From positions 1 to 54,413 of the forward strand of contig NZ_MASS01000027.1 in NCBI RefSeq assembly GCF_001707885.1: a DNA stretch of 54,413 bases. Direction: 5' to 3'. The DNA is from Desulfosporosinus cupriresistens (GTDB taxonomy: Bacteria > Bacillota > Desulfitobacteriia > Desulfitobacteriales > Desulfitobacteriaceae). Below are positions 1 to 7,556 of the stretch, piece by piece (position 1 is the stretch's first letter; each line of letters opens with the position of its first letter). The position numbers and the translations under genes are program-made. The notes beneath the pieces were generated by a model that worked only from the letters and a program-made list of their open reading frames with translations, was not told where the DNA came from and searched no databases.

Positions 1-594
1 TTTACCGACAAAGAATTAAAACGTGGCTATGACAAACGCTTTTTCTACTTACCAAACGAGCAAATAACCGTAGAAAGCCTGGTAGTCTTCGCCATAGAAC
101 ACGGCATGATCGAAAAGAAAAAAGAATCCCAATGCCTCGTCGTCATTGACGAAGCAGGAGGCCGCTTTAATTGCCGGGAATCCCTAAAAACAGATCGTGC
201 AGAATGGATCGATTTCTTTTCACAGTACAGAAAACTGGGCTATTACTTCATACTCGTTGCCCAAAATGACCGAATGATCGATAAACAGATCAGAGGATTT
301 GTCGAGTATGAAATGATCCACAGAAAAGTCAATCGCTTCGGACCCTTCCGCATCCTACCATTTACCCTATTTGTCTGTGTAGAAAAATGGTATGTAGTAA
401 AGCAAAAAGTTGGTGCAGAGTTTATCTTATATCGCAAACGCATTGCCAATCACTATGATACCTACGCAATGTTTACCGGGTTCAAACTCAGTCAGACATT
501 ACTCGATAAAATTACAAACATCCGTGCACCAGTACCATTAAATCAGCAAATCCCTGTTACAGCTATATTTGATAAATCTGGAATGAACGATTAA
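1..594 (+). CDS. Zot-type filamentous phage assembly ATPase, C-terminal part (cut by window edge)
   Basis: The reading frame is open from base 1, so the 5' end lies outside the window; about 197 residues are visible. The sequence CLVVIDEAGGRF (near residues 45-56) is a Walker B strand, and the following YRKLGYYFILVAQNDRMIDKQIRG is the sensor-like segment typical of Zonula occludens toxin (Zot)/gpI ATPases of inoviruses. In that family the protein sits in the inner membrane and drives extrusion of the single-stranded phage genome. It is followed by a large hairpin and a toxin-antitoxin-like module, which fits the end of an inovirus prophage. The P-loop and any membrane segment are not visible here. 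The family call rests on the Walker B region and overall pattern only. Confidence 0.8.
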   Translation, partial: FTDKELKRGYDKRFFYLPNEQITVESLVVFAIEHGMIEKKKESQCLVVIDEAGGRFNCRESLKTDRAEWIDFFSQYRKLGYYFILVAQNDRMIDKQIRGFVEYEMIHRKVNRFGPFRILPFTLFVCVEKWYVVKQKVGAEFILYRKRIANHYDTYAMFTGFKLSQTLLDKITNIRAPVPLNQQIPVTAIFDKSGMND

Positions 595-601
595 AAACAA
601 A

Positions 602-655
602 GACTATGTGTCAGTGAGTGGGGTACTCGGGGGCCCCCGCCACTGATACATAGTC
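602..655. other. Large cruciform-capable inverted repeat after the Zot gene
   Basis: Arms 602-616 and 641-655 pair over 15 bp with one G-T wobble. The loop holds a second, perfect 12-bp palindrome (628-639, CGGGGGCCCCCG). It starts 8 bp after the stop codon. It has no good T-run, so it is not a typical intrinsic terminator. On a filamentous phage genome such a hairpin could be a packaging signal, a replication origin or a terminator; the sequence does not decide between these. Confidence 0.7.
612..627 (+). repeat. 16-bp direct repeat, copy 1
   Basis: CAGTGAGTGGGGTACT lies in the hairpin behind the Zot gene. It matches 15 of 16 bases of the copy at 1772-1787, so the two copies bracket the toxin-antitoxin-like module. 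Confidence 0.6.
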
Positions 656-899
656 AATTTATTTGGATTAAATACTTATTATTAGGGTTATTAACAGTGG
701 AGGCAACCGTAGGGGGGCACCTAGGAGGGATAACATTTGTGACAAAAAGTAGTATATTTAATAGAATAGAATATAATAGAACAAGATAATGCCATAGTAA
801 TTAGGTGTTTACTGAAAAAATTAATATCCAATAAAATGAATAATTATACAATGAAAATATAAAAAATTAAAATATAGTTACATAAAAGTGAAGTATATG

Positions 900-928
900 T
901 TGACATTTTTAGCAACGAGATGCATACT
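900..928 (+). promoter_or_regulatory. Probable sigma-A promoter of the antitoxin RNA
   Basis: A perfect TTGACA (900-905) is followed after 17 bp by CATACT (923-928, four of six matches to TATAAT). Transcription would start near 935, just before a 6-bp hairpin (940-945 with 951-956) and the repeat array. This is the expected promoter position for a type III antitoxin-toxin transcript. Confidence 0.55.
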
Positions 929-934
929 ATGTAT

Positions 935-1107
935 AAGAAGTTCGCTCACTGCGAACACTACAAATGCGCTAATCAAGTTTCCACAAATACGCTTCGCAAT
1001 GTGCGGCAAAAAACATTGCTGTTACAAACACGCTTCACAATGTGCGACAAAGGAACATTGTTGTTACAAACACGCTTCACAATGTGCGGCAAAAAAACAT
1101 TGTAAGA
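935..1107 (+). ncRNA. Candidate type III antitoxin RNA: three 41-42 nt repeats
   Basis: Near-identical units begin at 983, 1024 and 1066, spaced 41 and 42 bp. Each holds CAATGT...ACATTG arms around an A-rich spacer, so each unit can form its own small hairpin. The array sits between a promoter-like sequence and a terminator, directly ahead of a toxin-like gene. In known type III systems (ToxIN, CptIN, TenpIN) the toxin is an endoribonuclease that cuts the repeat RNA into units, which then bind and inhibit it. The function here is inferred from layout; the repeats and hairpins are seen directly. The 5' end is estimated from the promoter. Confidence 0.72.
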
Positions 1108-1137
1108 AAGTCCCAGACTATTGGGGCTTTCTTTTTT
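1106..1137 (+). terminator. Intrinsic terminator between antitoxin array and toxin gene
   Basis: GAAAGTCCC (1106-1114) pairs with GGGGCTTTC (1123-1131) and is followed by a T-run. In type III toxin-antitoxin loci a leaky terminator at this place sets the excess of antitoxin RNA over toxin mRNA. Confidence 0.75.
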
Positions 1138-1148
1138 AGGGGGATATT

Positions 1149-1736
1149 ATGCAAGAGAGCGCCATGTATTTCGGTAAAAATGAGATATATGAAAAAATTA
1201 GGGCTGTTGGTGGGCAATGGAATGATTCAAAAGACCGACCTTTGGTTTGTTTAATTGAGTCAACAGAATATCAAGGAATTTATTGGGCAATACCTGTAGG
1301 AAATTGGAATCATCGAGATGAAAGCGGTCAAAAGAGAATTCAACAATACATTTCTTACCCTGATAATGATTTAAGATCATGCTATTATCACGTTGGTAAA
1401 ACAAATATTAGATCAATTTTCTTTATTAGTGATGTAATTCCAATAACCAAAGAATATATAGAAAGAGAATATATAGGTTTTGGTGGAAATCCATATGTCA
1501 TTAAAAATCCAAAACTCCTAGAAGCTCTTACAAAGAAATTGAAAAGAATCTTAGCTTTTGAATCTTCAAAAAGAAATGCATTTAGGCAACGCATTACGGA
1601 TGTCAAACATAATTTAATTCAGGAATTAGAACAGCGGAAAATTGAAGAAGTTGCCACTGTCGAAGAAACAAAGACTCCCGTTCAATTACATATTGCTCCA
1701 ACTGAAATTGGAACCACAAAAGCGCCTATTGAATAA
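1149..1736 (+). CDS. Type III toxin-antitoxin endoribonuclease toxin, CptN/ToxN-like
   Basis: This is a 195-residue basic protein with no signal peptide or membrane segment. AGGGGG at 1138-1143 is a good ribosome site for the ATG at 1149. Segments such as YWAIPVGNWNHRD and IFFISDVIPITKEYIEREY resemble the small beta-barrel (MazF/ToxN-like) fold of type III toxins, most like the CptN branch as far as I can judge. The preceding repeat array and terminator are the stronger evidence. In this class the toxin cleaves RNA and often causes abortive infection against phages. The tail from about residue 165 is low-complexity and Pro/Thr/Glu-rich. The gene lies directly behind inovirus DNA, so it may be cargo of that element. 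A different ribonuclease toxin family remains possible. Confidence 0.7.
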   Translation: MQESAMYFGKNEIYEKIRAVGGQWNDSKDRPLVCLIESTEYQGIYWAIPVGNWNHRDESGQKRIQQYISYPDNDLRSCYYHVGKTNIRSIFFISDVIPITKEYIEREYIGFGGNPYVIKNPKLLEALTKKLKRILAFESSKRNAFRQRITDVKHNLIQELEQRKIEEVATVEETKTPVQLHIAPTEIGTTKAPIE

Positions 1737-1771
1737 TAAATTAAATAAAATACAATCCTGGATTTAGGTTC

Positions 1772-1787
1772 CAGTGAGTTGGGTACT
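1772..1787 (+). repeat. 16-bp direct repeat, copy 2
   Basis: CAGTGAGTTGGGTACT differs at one base from the copy at 612-627. Here it also forms a small hairpin (CCAGT 1771-1775 with ACTGG 1784-1788 region). Together the copies flank the toxin-antitoxin-like module. Confidence 0.55.
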
Positions 1788-1879
1788 GGTATTGTCTACT
1801 GGTTGCCAACGACGAGGCTATTTTTATGCTTAAATTCAGCCTTACAATGCAGGGTTTTAAATAGTGTAAGCTCGCCTCC

Positions 1880-2035
1880 ACCAAATAAGTACTCAATAAT
1901 TGATACAATTAATGAACATAAAAGGTCCAGCAATGCTGGGCTTTTCGGCTTTCTAGGGCAGATGAGCATCGTTTAAGACGGTGCTTTTTAGTTTTTTTGC
2001 AGCCTATTCGTTGAAAGGTATAGGAACCGTTAAAA
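1880..2035 (+). repeat. Duplicated intergenic element, copy A
   Basis: It matches the copy near 12740-12905 in the same orientation. Shared parts, in order, are AAATAAG-ACTC, a dyad TAATTG-ATA-CAATTA, GAACATAAAA, a hairpin CCAG...CTGGGCTTTTCGGC, and ATCGTTTAAGACGGTGCTTTTT. The last block is a terminator-like hairpin (GCATCGT 1965-1971 with ACGGTGC 1977-1983, then T-rich). Two hairpins each followed by T-runs suggest a small RNA or attenuator. The arms of the second hairpin are better kept here than in copy B. No protein is encoded. Confidence 0.6.
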
Positions 2036-2083
2036 GGTTTGAGGAAACGTTAATGTGATACGGCTTTACATCAATCTAACAAA

Positions 2084-2668
2084 TCAGTCCATAATTTTCT
2101 CAAAATCTATAATGGTGAAATCAAAAGTTTCATGTTTGTCATATAAATTTCTAATCCACCTACACCATTTTATCCCCGATTGAGCATCAATGATTCCCTT
2201 TTGAATCAGAATATACCCTCCAAGTATTAAGTTATTTATGGGTTCTGCTTTACTATTTACATTTGTTTGCATGTCCTTTAAATACTTTTTGTATCTTTCC
2301 AACTGCTTCTGGTATCGGGCTTCAATTTGCTCCAGAAGGATTTCAACAGTAGCATAGTCAAAAATCTCGATGCAAAATGCCTTTAGGATCATCTCATCTT
2401 TGATAACTGCATCCTCCAATGGAGAAACAATCCACTTTTTTAGAGCTGTCATTCCGTCTTCTGTTATACTATATATTTTCTTATCAGGTTTACCCTGCTG
2501 ATCTATTGAAGTGTATCTTGCGTACCCTTTTTCTTCCAGTTCCGCGAGCAAAGGATATATGGCACTATGATTAGTATGCCAGAATCGGTTAAGGCTTAGC
2601 AGCAAATCATAACCTGTCTGAGGCATTATTGATAAAAGGCTAAGTAATCCATAAGATAGCTTATTCAA
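2084..2668 (-). CDS. PadR family transcriptional regulator
   Basis: The 194-residue protein has an N-terminal PadR winged helix (residues about 5-80, with LLSIMPQTGYDLLLSLNRFW and HTNHSAIYPLLAELEEKGY) and a C-terminal dimerisation helix region (about 95-180) of the Vir_act_alpha_C type. PadR repressors commonly control multidrug pumps or phenolic acid stress genes. The start is ATG at 2668 behind a GGAGGGG ribosome site. Two dyads matching the PadR operator pattern lie about 100-195 bp upstream. The efflux operon at 3764 runs the opposite way, and the PadR gene could regulate itself and those pumps. Confidence 0.85.
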   Translation of the reverse strand: MNKLSYGLLSLLSIMPQTGYDLLLSLNRFWHTNHSAIYPLLAELEEKGYARYTSIDQQGKPDKKIYSITEDGMTALKKWIVSPLEDAVIKDEMILKAFCIEIFDYATVEILLEQIEARYQKQLERYKKYLKDMQTNVNSKAEPINNLILGGYILIQKGIIDAQSGIKWCRWIRNLYDKHETFDFTIIDFEKIMD

Positions 2669-2769
2669 TAGAACCCCTCCGATTATCTCAAGATTGGTAT
2701 ATTACAAATAGTGTTAGTTTACATATTTATTTTATGTCATTATCCACGTATTGTCTATTAGAGCTAACC

Positions 2770-2799
2770 TTGCCCTATGTCAGTATTGACATAGGGCAA
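2770..2799. promoter_or_regulatory. PadR-type operator, perfect 13-bp dyad
   Basis: Two 13-bp arms around a 4-bp spacer form a perfect inverted repeat. The core reads ATGT-N8-ACAT, the binding pattern known for PadR-family repressors. It lies upstream of the padR-like gene. Confidence 0.6.
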
Positions 2800-2808
2800 A
2801 ATGGGTGT

Positions 2809-2862
2809 AAAATTGTACACAAGTCATATATCAAAATTGACATATGCGTGTGTACGATTTTT
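2809..2862. promoter_or_regulatory. Second, longer imperfect dyad with PadR-like core
   Basis: Arms of about 24 bp pair with a few mismatches. The core is ATAT-N8-ACAT, one base off the PadR pattern seen 40 bp away. Two tandem sites suggest cooperative binding. Confidence 0.45.
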
Positions 2863-2962
2863 ATATCGGTAGTTGTCAAGATAGTCGTCGCATAAACTCA
2901 AAAATCTTTATCATGATAGGGGCAACTGAATAGAATTAACGAACTAAAAACGGGACGCTCGG

Positions 2963-3104
2963 CGCTGGACAGAAGGAATTTTTGTGATCTGCGATCAAAA
3001 ATCCCTTCTGTCCTCCAGCATATTTGTTCGTTTGTGTCACTGGGATATCAGCGCGCATATTCTCGGCCTTTGGCCCCCGATATCCCGTGTGGCACCCTGA
3101 CACT
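2963..3104. repeat. Two adjacent imperfect inverted repeats (IS-associated)
   Basis: The first (2963-3019) pairs GCTGGACAGAAGG... with ...CCTTCTGTCCTCCAGC over about 25 bp. The second (3034-3104) pairs GTGTCACTGGGATATC with GATATCCCGTGTGGCAC around a 30-bp loop. Both lie beside an IS3 relic and may be parts of its flanks or a REP-like element. No gene is visible between 2863 and 3200. Confidence 0.45.
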
Positions 3105-3209
3105 TAACTCGTTACTTCGATCACAAGCCTTATGACGCATCCGTTTTAGACTCTGGCTGATTATCCTTCCAAGTTTTTTGGGATTCAGCCATACTTCTTT
3201 AGGCAAGGT

Positions 3210-3660
3210 TTAATTTTCTTGTTTGACGGTCCAGCGTTCTGGATGGCGAGCTTTCGCAGCCTCATAGAGCTCGTGACGTTTCTCAACTATCCTTTTGCCC
3301 ATGTCCTTCATTAAGAGTGGTAAATCTGCTCCAAGTGTCCCGATCTTACAGCAACGTTGATAGGTTTGTAAGGATATGCTAGTTTCTTCACAAGCAAGCT
3401 GTTGACTCACCCCGCTTGCTACTGTTTCTTAATTCCAGCTCAATAATTATAATGCGATTCGCAGTGCTGGTCAGACCTCCTCGTCATTTGGTCAAATCGA
3501 TTATTTTTCTTAGAACTAGAAGGGCAACCGTTTCAGCGAGCACTGACTCTTTGCGCTGAAGCACTTCTTCACCTGCCTTAACTCTTTTTCCATTTCATTT
3601 TCTCGCCGTTGTGCGAGAGCTAGTTCCTGAGCTACTCCGCCATTAGGCTGCATGCAGTTG
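3210..3660 (-). pseudogene. IS3-family transposase relic (OrfA end, OrfB ends fused by deletion)
   Basis: Read on the minus strand, 3660-3475 encodes the end of an IS3 OrfA (RRENEMEKELRQVK, then after a frameshift VLQRKESVLAETVALLVLRK). The next part, 3410-3210, joins the OrfB start (SISLQTYQRCCKIG) directly to an OrfB-like end (KRHELYEAAKARHPERW). The DDE catalytic core is missing, so it cannot transpose. The family call is from remembered IS3 patterns. Confidence 0.6.
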
Positions 3661-3700
3661 TCCTGCTATAAGCTGGAAGGGATAAGGTATCGCTCATATA

Positions 3701-3718
3701 CTGCTAATTAAATAGCAG
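3701..3718. promoter_or_regulatory. Small dyad ahead of the efflux operon
   Basis: CTGCTA (3701-3706) and TAGCAG (3713-3718) form a perfect inverted repeat 45 bp before the first efflux gene. It could be an operator. It does not match the PadR core seen upstream. Confidence 0.35.
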
Positions 3719-3763
3719 ACGAAGATACTGTGCGTAAACATATACAAGGAGGTCGAAATCAAA

Positions 3764-4738
3764 ATGAAGAGAGTCATTCCAATTACTTTACTAGCCGTCT
3801 TATTATTGGGCGGATGCAGCCAATCCAGCAAGCCGAATATAGTGGCATCAGCCACTCAAACAACGCCACAACCTCAAGAGGTCTATATCATGACAGGTAA
3901 AATTGAGGCAGAAGATCAGGCTGCCGTTACAAGTAAAATATCCGCAAAAGTCGCGCAAATAGCCGTAGATGTGGGTTCACAGGTAAAGCAAGGGGATCCG
4001 ATTATAATCCTGGATACCAATGATATTCAAGCTCAGGTAAGACAGGCTGAGACGGCAGTTTTGACTGCTCAAGCAAACTTGAGTAGTACCTTGGCAGGGT
4101 CTAGACCTGAACAAATTGACCAAGCTCAGGCATCTCTGGATAGTACCAAACAAAGTTATGATACTGTAAAAACCAATTTCGACCGCATGCAGGCACTCTA
4201 TGACCAGGGAGCGGCTTCACACCAGCAGCTTGAAACTGCTCAAACCCAGCAGGTAGCGGCCGAAGCACAGTACAAGTCAGACCAGGACCAGCTGAGTATG
4301 CTAAAACAGGGGGCAACAAAGGAAACGATCAGCATCGGGCAGAAGCAGGTAGAACAGGCTCAGGCGGCTTTAGAAGTTACAAAAACCCAGTTAAACAATG
4401 GGACAATTGTAGCACCCATATCAGGGACTGTGATCGCAAAAAATATTAATGCCGGTGAACTGGCAACTCCCGGTACAGCCTTGGTTTCAATTGTAAATAC
4501 TGAAAGCCTGTATGTGAACGCCTACCTTCCTTCGAGGATGGTTGGGCAAGTAAAACCGGGACAGCAGGTGATTGTAAAAGTTTCAGAAATTCCGGATAAA
4601 AAATTTGAAGGTGAAATAACCGTTGTGAATGCTGAAGTCGATTCTCTCAGCAAAAATGTCTTGGTTAAAGTTGCGCTCAAAAACCCGGACTCCAAATTAA
4701 AAAAAGGAATGTTTGTAGAAATTGCTTTAAAAAAGTAA
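3764..4738 (+). CDS. Membrane fusion lipoprotein of a drug efflux system (HlyD/EmrA type)
   Basis: This is a 324-residue periplasmic-adaptor-type protein. Residues 1-20 form a lipoprotein signal (LLAVLLLGGC, Cys19), so it is anchored to the outer face of the membrane. A biotinyl-lipoyl-like half (about 45-85, with AKVAQIAVDVGSQVKQGDPI) is followed by a long helical hairpin rich in Gln and Ala (about 90-205), then the second lipoyl half (NGTIVAPISGTVIAKNINAGE) and a beta-barrel end. The ribosome site AAGGAGG precedes ATG 3764. It is the first gene of an operon with a second adaptor and an MFS pump, so it likely helps drug or toxic compound export. The substrate is unknown. Confidence 0.88.
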   Translation: MKRVIPITLLAVLLLGGCSQSSKPNIVASATQTTPQPQEVYIMTGKIEAEDQAAVTSKISAKVAQIAVDVGSQVKQGDPIIILDTNDIQAQVRQAETAVLTAQANLSSTLAGSRPEQIDQAQASLDSTKQSYDTVKTNFDRMQALYDQGAASHQQLETAQTQQVAAEAQYKSDQDQLSMLKQGATKETISIGQKQVEQAQAALEVTKTQLNNGTIVAPISGTVIAKNINAGELATPGTALVSIVNTESLYVNAYLPSRMVGQVKPGQQVIVKVSEIPDKKFEGEITVVNAEVDSLSKNVLVKVALKNPDSKLKKGMFVEIALKK

Positions 4739-4753
4739 AGGTAGGGATAACAA

Positions 4754-5404
4754 ATGAATGGAAAACGCAAGGTGTTGATAATTGCCATATTATTCGTGAT
4801 GGTGGCCGCATTAGGAAGTGTTGCGCTTTATTATTGGTATAACGGCACATATTTTGTTTCAACAGAGGATGCAACGGTCACGGGGGACTTGGTTAAAGTC
4901 AGCCCTCAAATTTCGGGCAAACTGCTTGAATTCGATGTTAAGGAAGGCAGCAGGGTCGTCAAAGATCAGATTTTAGGACGTGTGGAAATGGATAACCTTT
5001 CAGACAGCATTGACCAGTCGGCAATCAGGGCACCGATTGATGGAATTGTGATTAAGAAACAAGGAATCGTCGGAGAAATTGAATCTGTGGGACAAACGCT
5101 TGCAGTGCTCGTTGATCCCAAAACCTTATACATTAATGCCAACATAGAAGAAAAGAAATTGGGAAGGATTCACCCCGGGCAGACTGTGGATATAACCATT
5201 GACCAATTCGAAGGTGAAAAATTTACTGGGACAGTGAACTATGTTGGTCAGGCATCCAATTCAACTTTTTCGTTGCTTCCTTCCTCTACCAGTGGAACCT
5301 TTACAAAAGTAGTTCAGAAAATACCGGTGAGAATTGAATTTGACCAGCATGACGAGCAGTTGTTACCGGGGACGAATTCGTTAATAAAAATTCACGTAAA
5401 GTAG
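4754..5404 (+). CDS. Second, short HlyD-like adaptor protein
   Basis: The 216-residue protein has one N-terminal membrane anchor (residues 6-29), the EmrA-like motif YFVSTEDATVTGDLVKVSPQ, and a lipoyl domain that runs almost directly into its second half (SAIRAPIDGIVIKKQG). The helical hairpin normally inserted here is missing. The beta-barrel part follows (VDITIDQFEGEKFTGTV). It begins 15 bp after the previous gene and ends 15 bp before the pump gene. Short hairpin-less adaptors of this kind occur beside EmrB pumps in Gram-positives. Here it is paired with a full-length adaptor, which is unusual. Confidence 0.85.
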   Translation: MNGKRKVLIIAILFVMVAALGSVALYYWYNGTYFVSTEDATVTGDLVKVSPQISGKLLEFDVKEGSRVVKDQILGRVEMDNLSDSIDQSAIRAPIDGIVIKKQGIVGEIESVGQTLAVLVDPKTLYINANIEEKKLGRIHPGQTVDITIDQFEGEKFTGTVNYVGQASNSTFSLLPSSTSGTFTKVVQKIPVRIEFDQHDEQLLPGTNSLIKIHVK

Positions 5405-5419
5405 CGGAGAGGTTTAAAG

Positions 5420-6997
5420 ATGCAAGAACAAAAAGACAATGGGTTCTACAAATGGATGGCTCTGTTTGTAGTGATAATTGGAACTTTTATGTCGATACTG
5501 GACAGCAGTATCGTTAATATTGCTATTCCCAAATTGATGGCGGTATTCGGAGTATCTCTGGATAGTGTGCAATGGATATTGACAGCGTATACGCTTGCCC
5601 TGGCGGCAATTATCCCACTCACAGTCTATCTGGGAGAGATTTTAGGAACCAAAAAGTTATACATCATTGCCCTGGCAATGTTTACAATGGGCTCCTTAGT
5701 CTGTGGATTTGCATGGAGCAATAGTTCCATGATCGTATTCAGAGTGATCCAGGCGCTGGGCGGCGGTATGATTATGCCTGTAGGAATGTCCATTATTTTA
5801 GAGGTTATTCCTCCTCATGAACGAGGGATGGCTTTCGGCTTCTATGGAATTGCTGCTATGGCGGCGCCTGCCATCGGTCCAACGTTGGGTGGGTTTATTA
5901 TTGAGAAACTGGACTGGCGTATGCTATTTCTTGTAAATGTTCCTATTGGGATCGTCGGCGTTATAATGGCTGCGATCATTTTGCAGCCATCGAAGACAAA
6001 GCCTATGAAGGGCTTCGATTTTATCGGCTTTGCTTCCTCAGTCATTGGTCTGGTGAGTATATTATATGTCTTGGGAGAAGGTTCTGCCATCGACTGGGGA
6101 AATGTAAAAAATCCACTATTGATGATTCTCGGATGTGGAAGTCTCTTAATATTTGTCGTCAATGAACTGACTCATCCAGCTCCTCTGCTTGATTTACGGA
6201 CGCTTAAAATCTATGATTTTGGAATGAGTCAGGTGGCTAGTTGCGTTACTACCTTTGCACTAATGGGTGGGGCCTATGTAGTTCCGATATTTTTACAAAG
6301 TATGAGAGGGTATACTGCAATGGAAACAGGTCTAATCATGCTTCCTGCGGCGCTGGCCACGGGAGTTATGATGCCCATTAGTGGTGCCCTTTTCGACAAG
6401 GTTGGAGTTAAGCCTGTAGTAATCCCGGGATTGATTATTTTAGCTATATCCTCCTATTATCTTTCCTTCATTAATATGAATACCAGCAAAGAAACTATTA
6501 TTTTCTTGCTCTCGGTTAGAGGGATCGCTCTAGGACTTGCGATGATGCCGGTAAGCACGGCTGGAATGAATGCGGTTCCACGGGAGAAGAACGCAAATGC
6601 CTCGGCTCTAAATAATACCATCCGTCAGATTACGAGTGCCCTAAGCATTACAGTGATGACTACCATGATAAATAGCCGTCTACACGATAATTATGCTAAA
6701 TTGTCCGGGCAAATTACAAGCTTTAATCCCCAAGCGGCAAACTTTATAAAGCAAATTCAAGCGCTCTTTACGATAAATCATTATTCATCCGCGGAAGCTC
6801 AGGCAGCGGCAACCTCTACCCTGTATGGAATGGTCTACAAACAGGCCTATCTGGATGCGATGGATTATGCAACTGCACTTTCGGTTATAGCAGTAATCGT
6901 AGCGATTATGTTTGTACTATTTATGAGCGGAAAAAAGAAATTAGCTTCTAAAGATGATCAAAACGAGGAAGCCGGGCATGCTATTATGTTCGAATGA
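5420..6997 (+). CDS. MFS drug:H+ antiporter, DHA2 (EmrB/QacA) family
   Basis: This is a 525-residue protein with about 14 membrane segments, the usual size for the 14-TM DHA2 family. The start FMSILDSSIVNIAIPKL carries the family's conserved first-helix D, and GPTLGGFI is the antiporter motif C. The ribosome site GGAGAGG lies before ATG 5420. Together with the two upstream adaptors it should form a proton-driven efflux machine for hydrophobic compounds. Regulation by the nearby PadR protein is possible but not shown. Confidence 0.92.
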   Translation: MQEQKDNGFYKWMALFVVIIGTFMSILDSSIVNIAIPKLMAVFGVSLDSVQWILTAYTLALAAIIPLTVYLGEILGTKKLYIIALAMFTMGSLVCGFAWSNSSMIVFRVIQALGGGMIMPVGMSIILEVIPPHERGMAFGFYGIAAMAAPAIGPTLGGFIIEKLDWRMLFLVNVPIGIVGVIMAAIILQPSKTKPMKGFDFIGFASSVIGLVSILYVLGEGSAIDWGNVKNPLLMILGCGSLLIFVVNELTHPAPLLDLRTLKIYDFGMSQVASCVTTFALMGGAYVVPIFLQSMRGYTAMETGLIMLPAALATGVMMPISGALFDKVGVKPVVIPGLIILAISSYYLSFINMNTSKETIIFLLSVRGIALGLAMMPVSTAGMNAVPREKNANASALNNTIRQITSALSITVMTTMINSRLHDNYAKLSGQITSFNPQAANFIKQIQALFTINHYSSAEAQAAATSTLYGMVYKQAYLDAMDYATALSVIAVIVAIMFVLFMSGKKKLASKDDQNEEAGHAIMFE

Positions 6998-7010
6998 TCT
7001 GACGTCAAAA

Positions 7011-7276
7011 ATCTGGGACTATTTACATTGAAAAAGAGGAACCGGATAAATGGAACCCAATAAGAATTGGATTGTAAGCGAACGCCTCAGAGAAGAGGCT
7101 ATAGACTTGGATTTATTTGAACAAGCCAAAATTTAGGTGCAAAATGGGAGGATGAGACAGTTATTCGCATCAGTGTTTCTTCTTATCGAACAACTTACGA
7201 AGACATTGATCGTTCCGTAAAGGCATTTGCCGAGGCAAAATGGGAGGCGTCTTTATCTGCAACAATTTCTAATTGA
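7011..7276 (+). pseudogene. Class V aminotransferase, C-terminal relic with frameshifts
   Basis: Three frames read in succession give a consistent C-terminal fold: TIYIEKEEPDKWNPI, then NWIVSERLREEAIDLDLFEQA, then NLGAKWEDETVIRISVSSYR and TTYEDIDRSVKAFAEAKW, ending at TGA 7274-7276. The IRIS-SSY-T-YEDID pattern is typical of the end of cysteine-desulfurase-like class V aminotransferases. At least two frameshifts and the missing N-terminal two thirds, including the PLP lysine, show it is dead. Confidence 0.6.
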
Positions 7277-7314
7277 TTATCAGCAATCATAGTTAAATAA
7301 AACGCTAGTGCTAT

Positions 7315-7434
7315 CTATTGTTTATTGATGTTAGGATCTCTATTTCCTATTCCAAAAGCTAATCCATACACTACTCCAAAGGCTATTGCATTAACAAAAC
7401 TACTTTTGTCTGGAAATAAACTATCTTTAGTCAT
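7315..7434 (-). CDS. Small hypothetical protein, 39 aa
   Basis: A short frame MTKDSLFPDKSSFVNAIAFG... runs from ATG 7434 to TAG 7315 with a weak AGG ribosome site about 12 bp upstream. It has one short hydrophobic stretch (residues 14-28, FVNAIAFGVVYGLAFGIG) that might insert in a membrane. It lies between a dead aminotransferase and the LysE gene, in opposite direction to both. No function is recognised, and it could be chance. Confidence 0.35.
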   Translation of the reverse strand: MTKDSLFPDKSSFVNAIAFGVVYGLAFGIGNRDPNINKQ

Positions 7435-7556
7435 GAAGAACTTTCCTCACCCTTTTTCTATACTTGAGTCCGAGAAAGAACGTCTGCAATAATATACTAT
7501 AGGCCTTAGATTTGAAGATGTATAATTCATAAAAAACTTCCAAAGGAGTTTGCCTC

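Noticed and set aside
912..940. dif/Xer site for inovirus integration
   Set aside because: The reverse strand shows only about 8 of 11 matches to a Firmicute XerC half-site and no convincing XerD half, which is too weak to call.
983..1105. CRISPR-like look of three spaced repeats
   Set aside because: Units are contiguous with no variable spacers, only three copies, and no cas genes. The terminator and toxin gene that follow fit a type III antitoxin.
888..1254. Small protein frames through the repeat array
   Set aside because: They have no ribosome sites and encode repeated Cys/His peptides that simply follow the RNA repeat.
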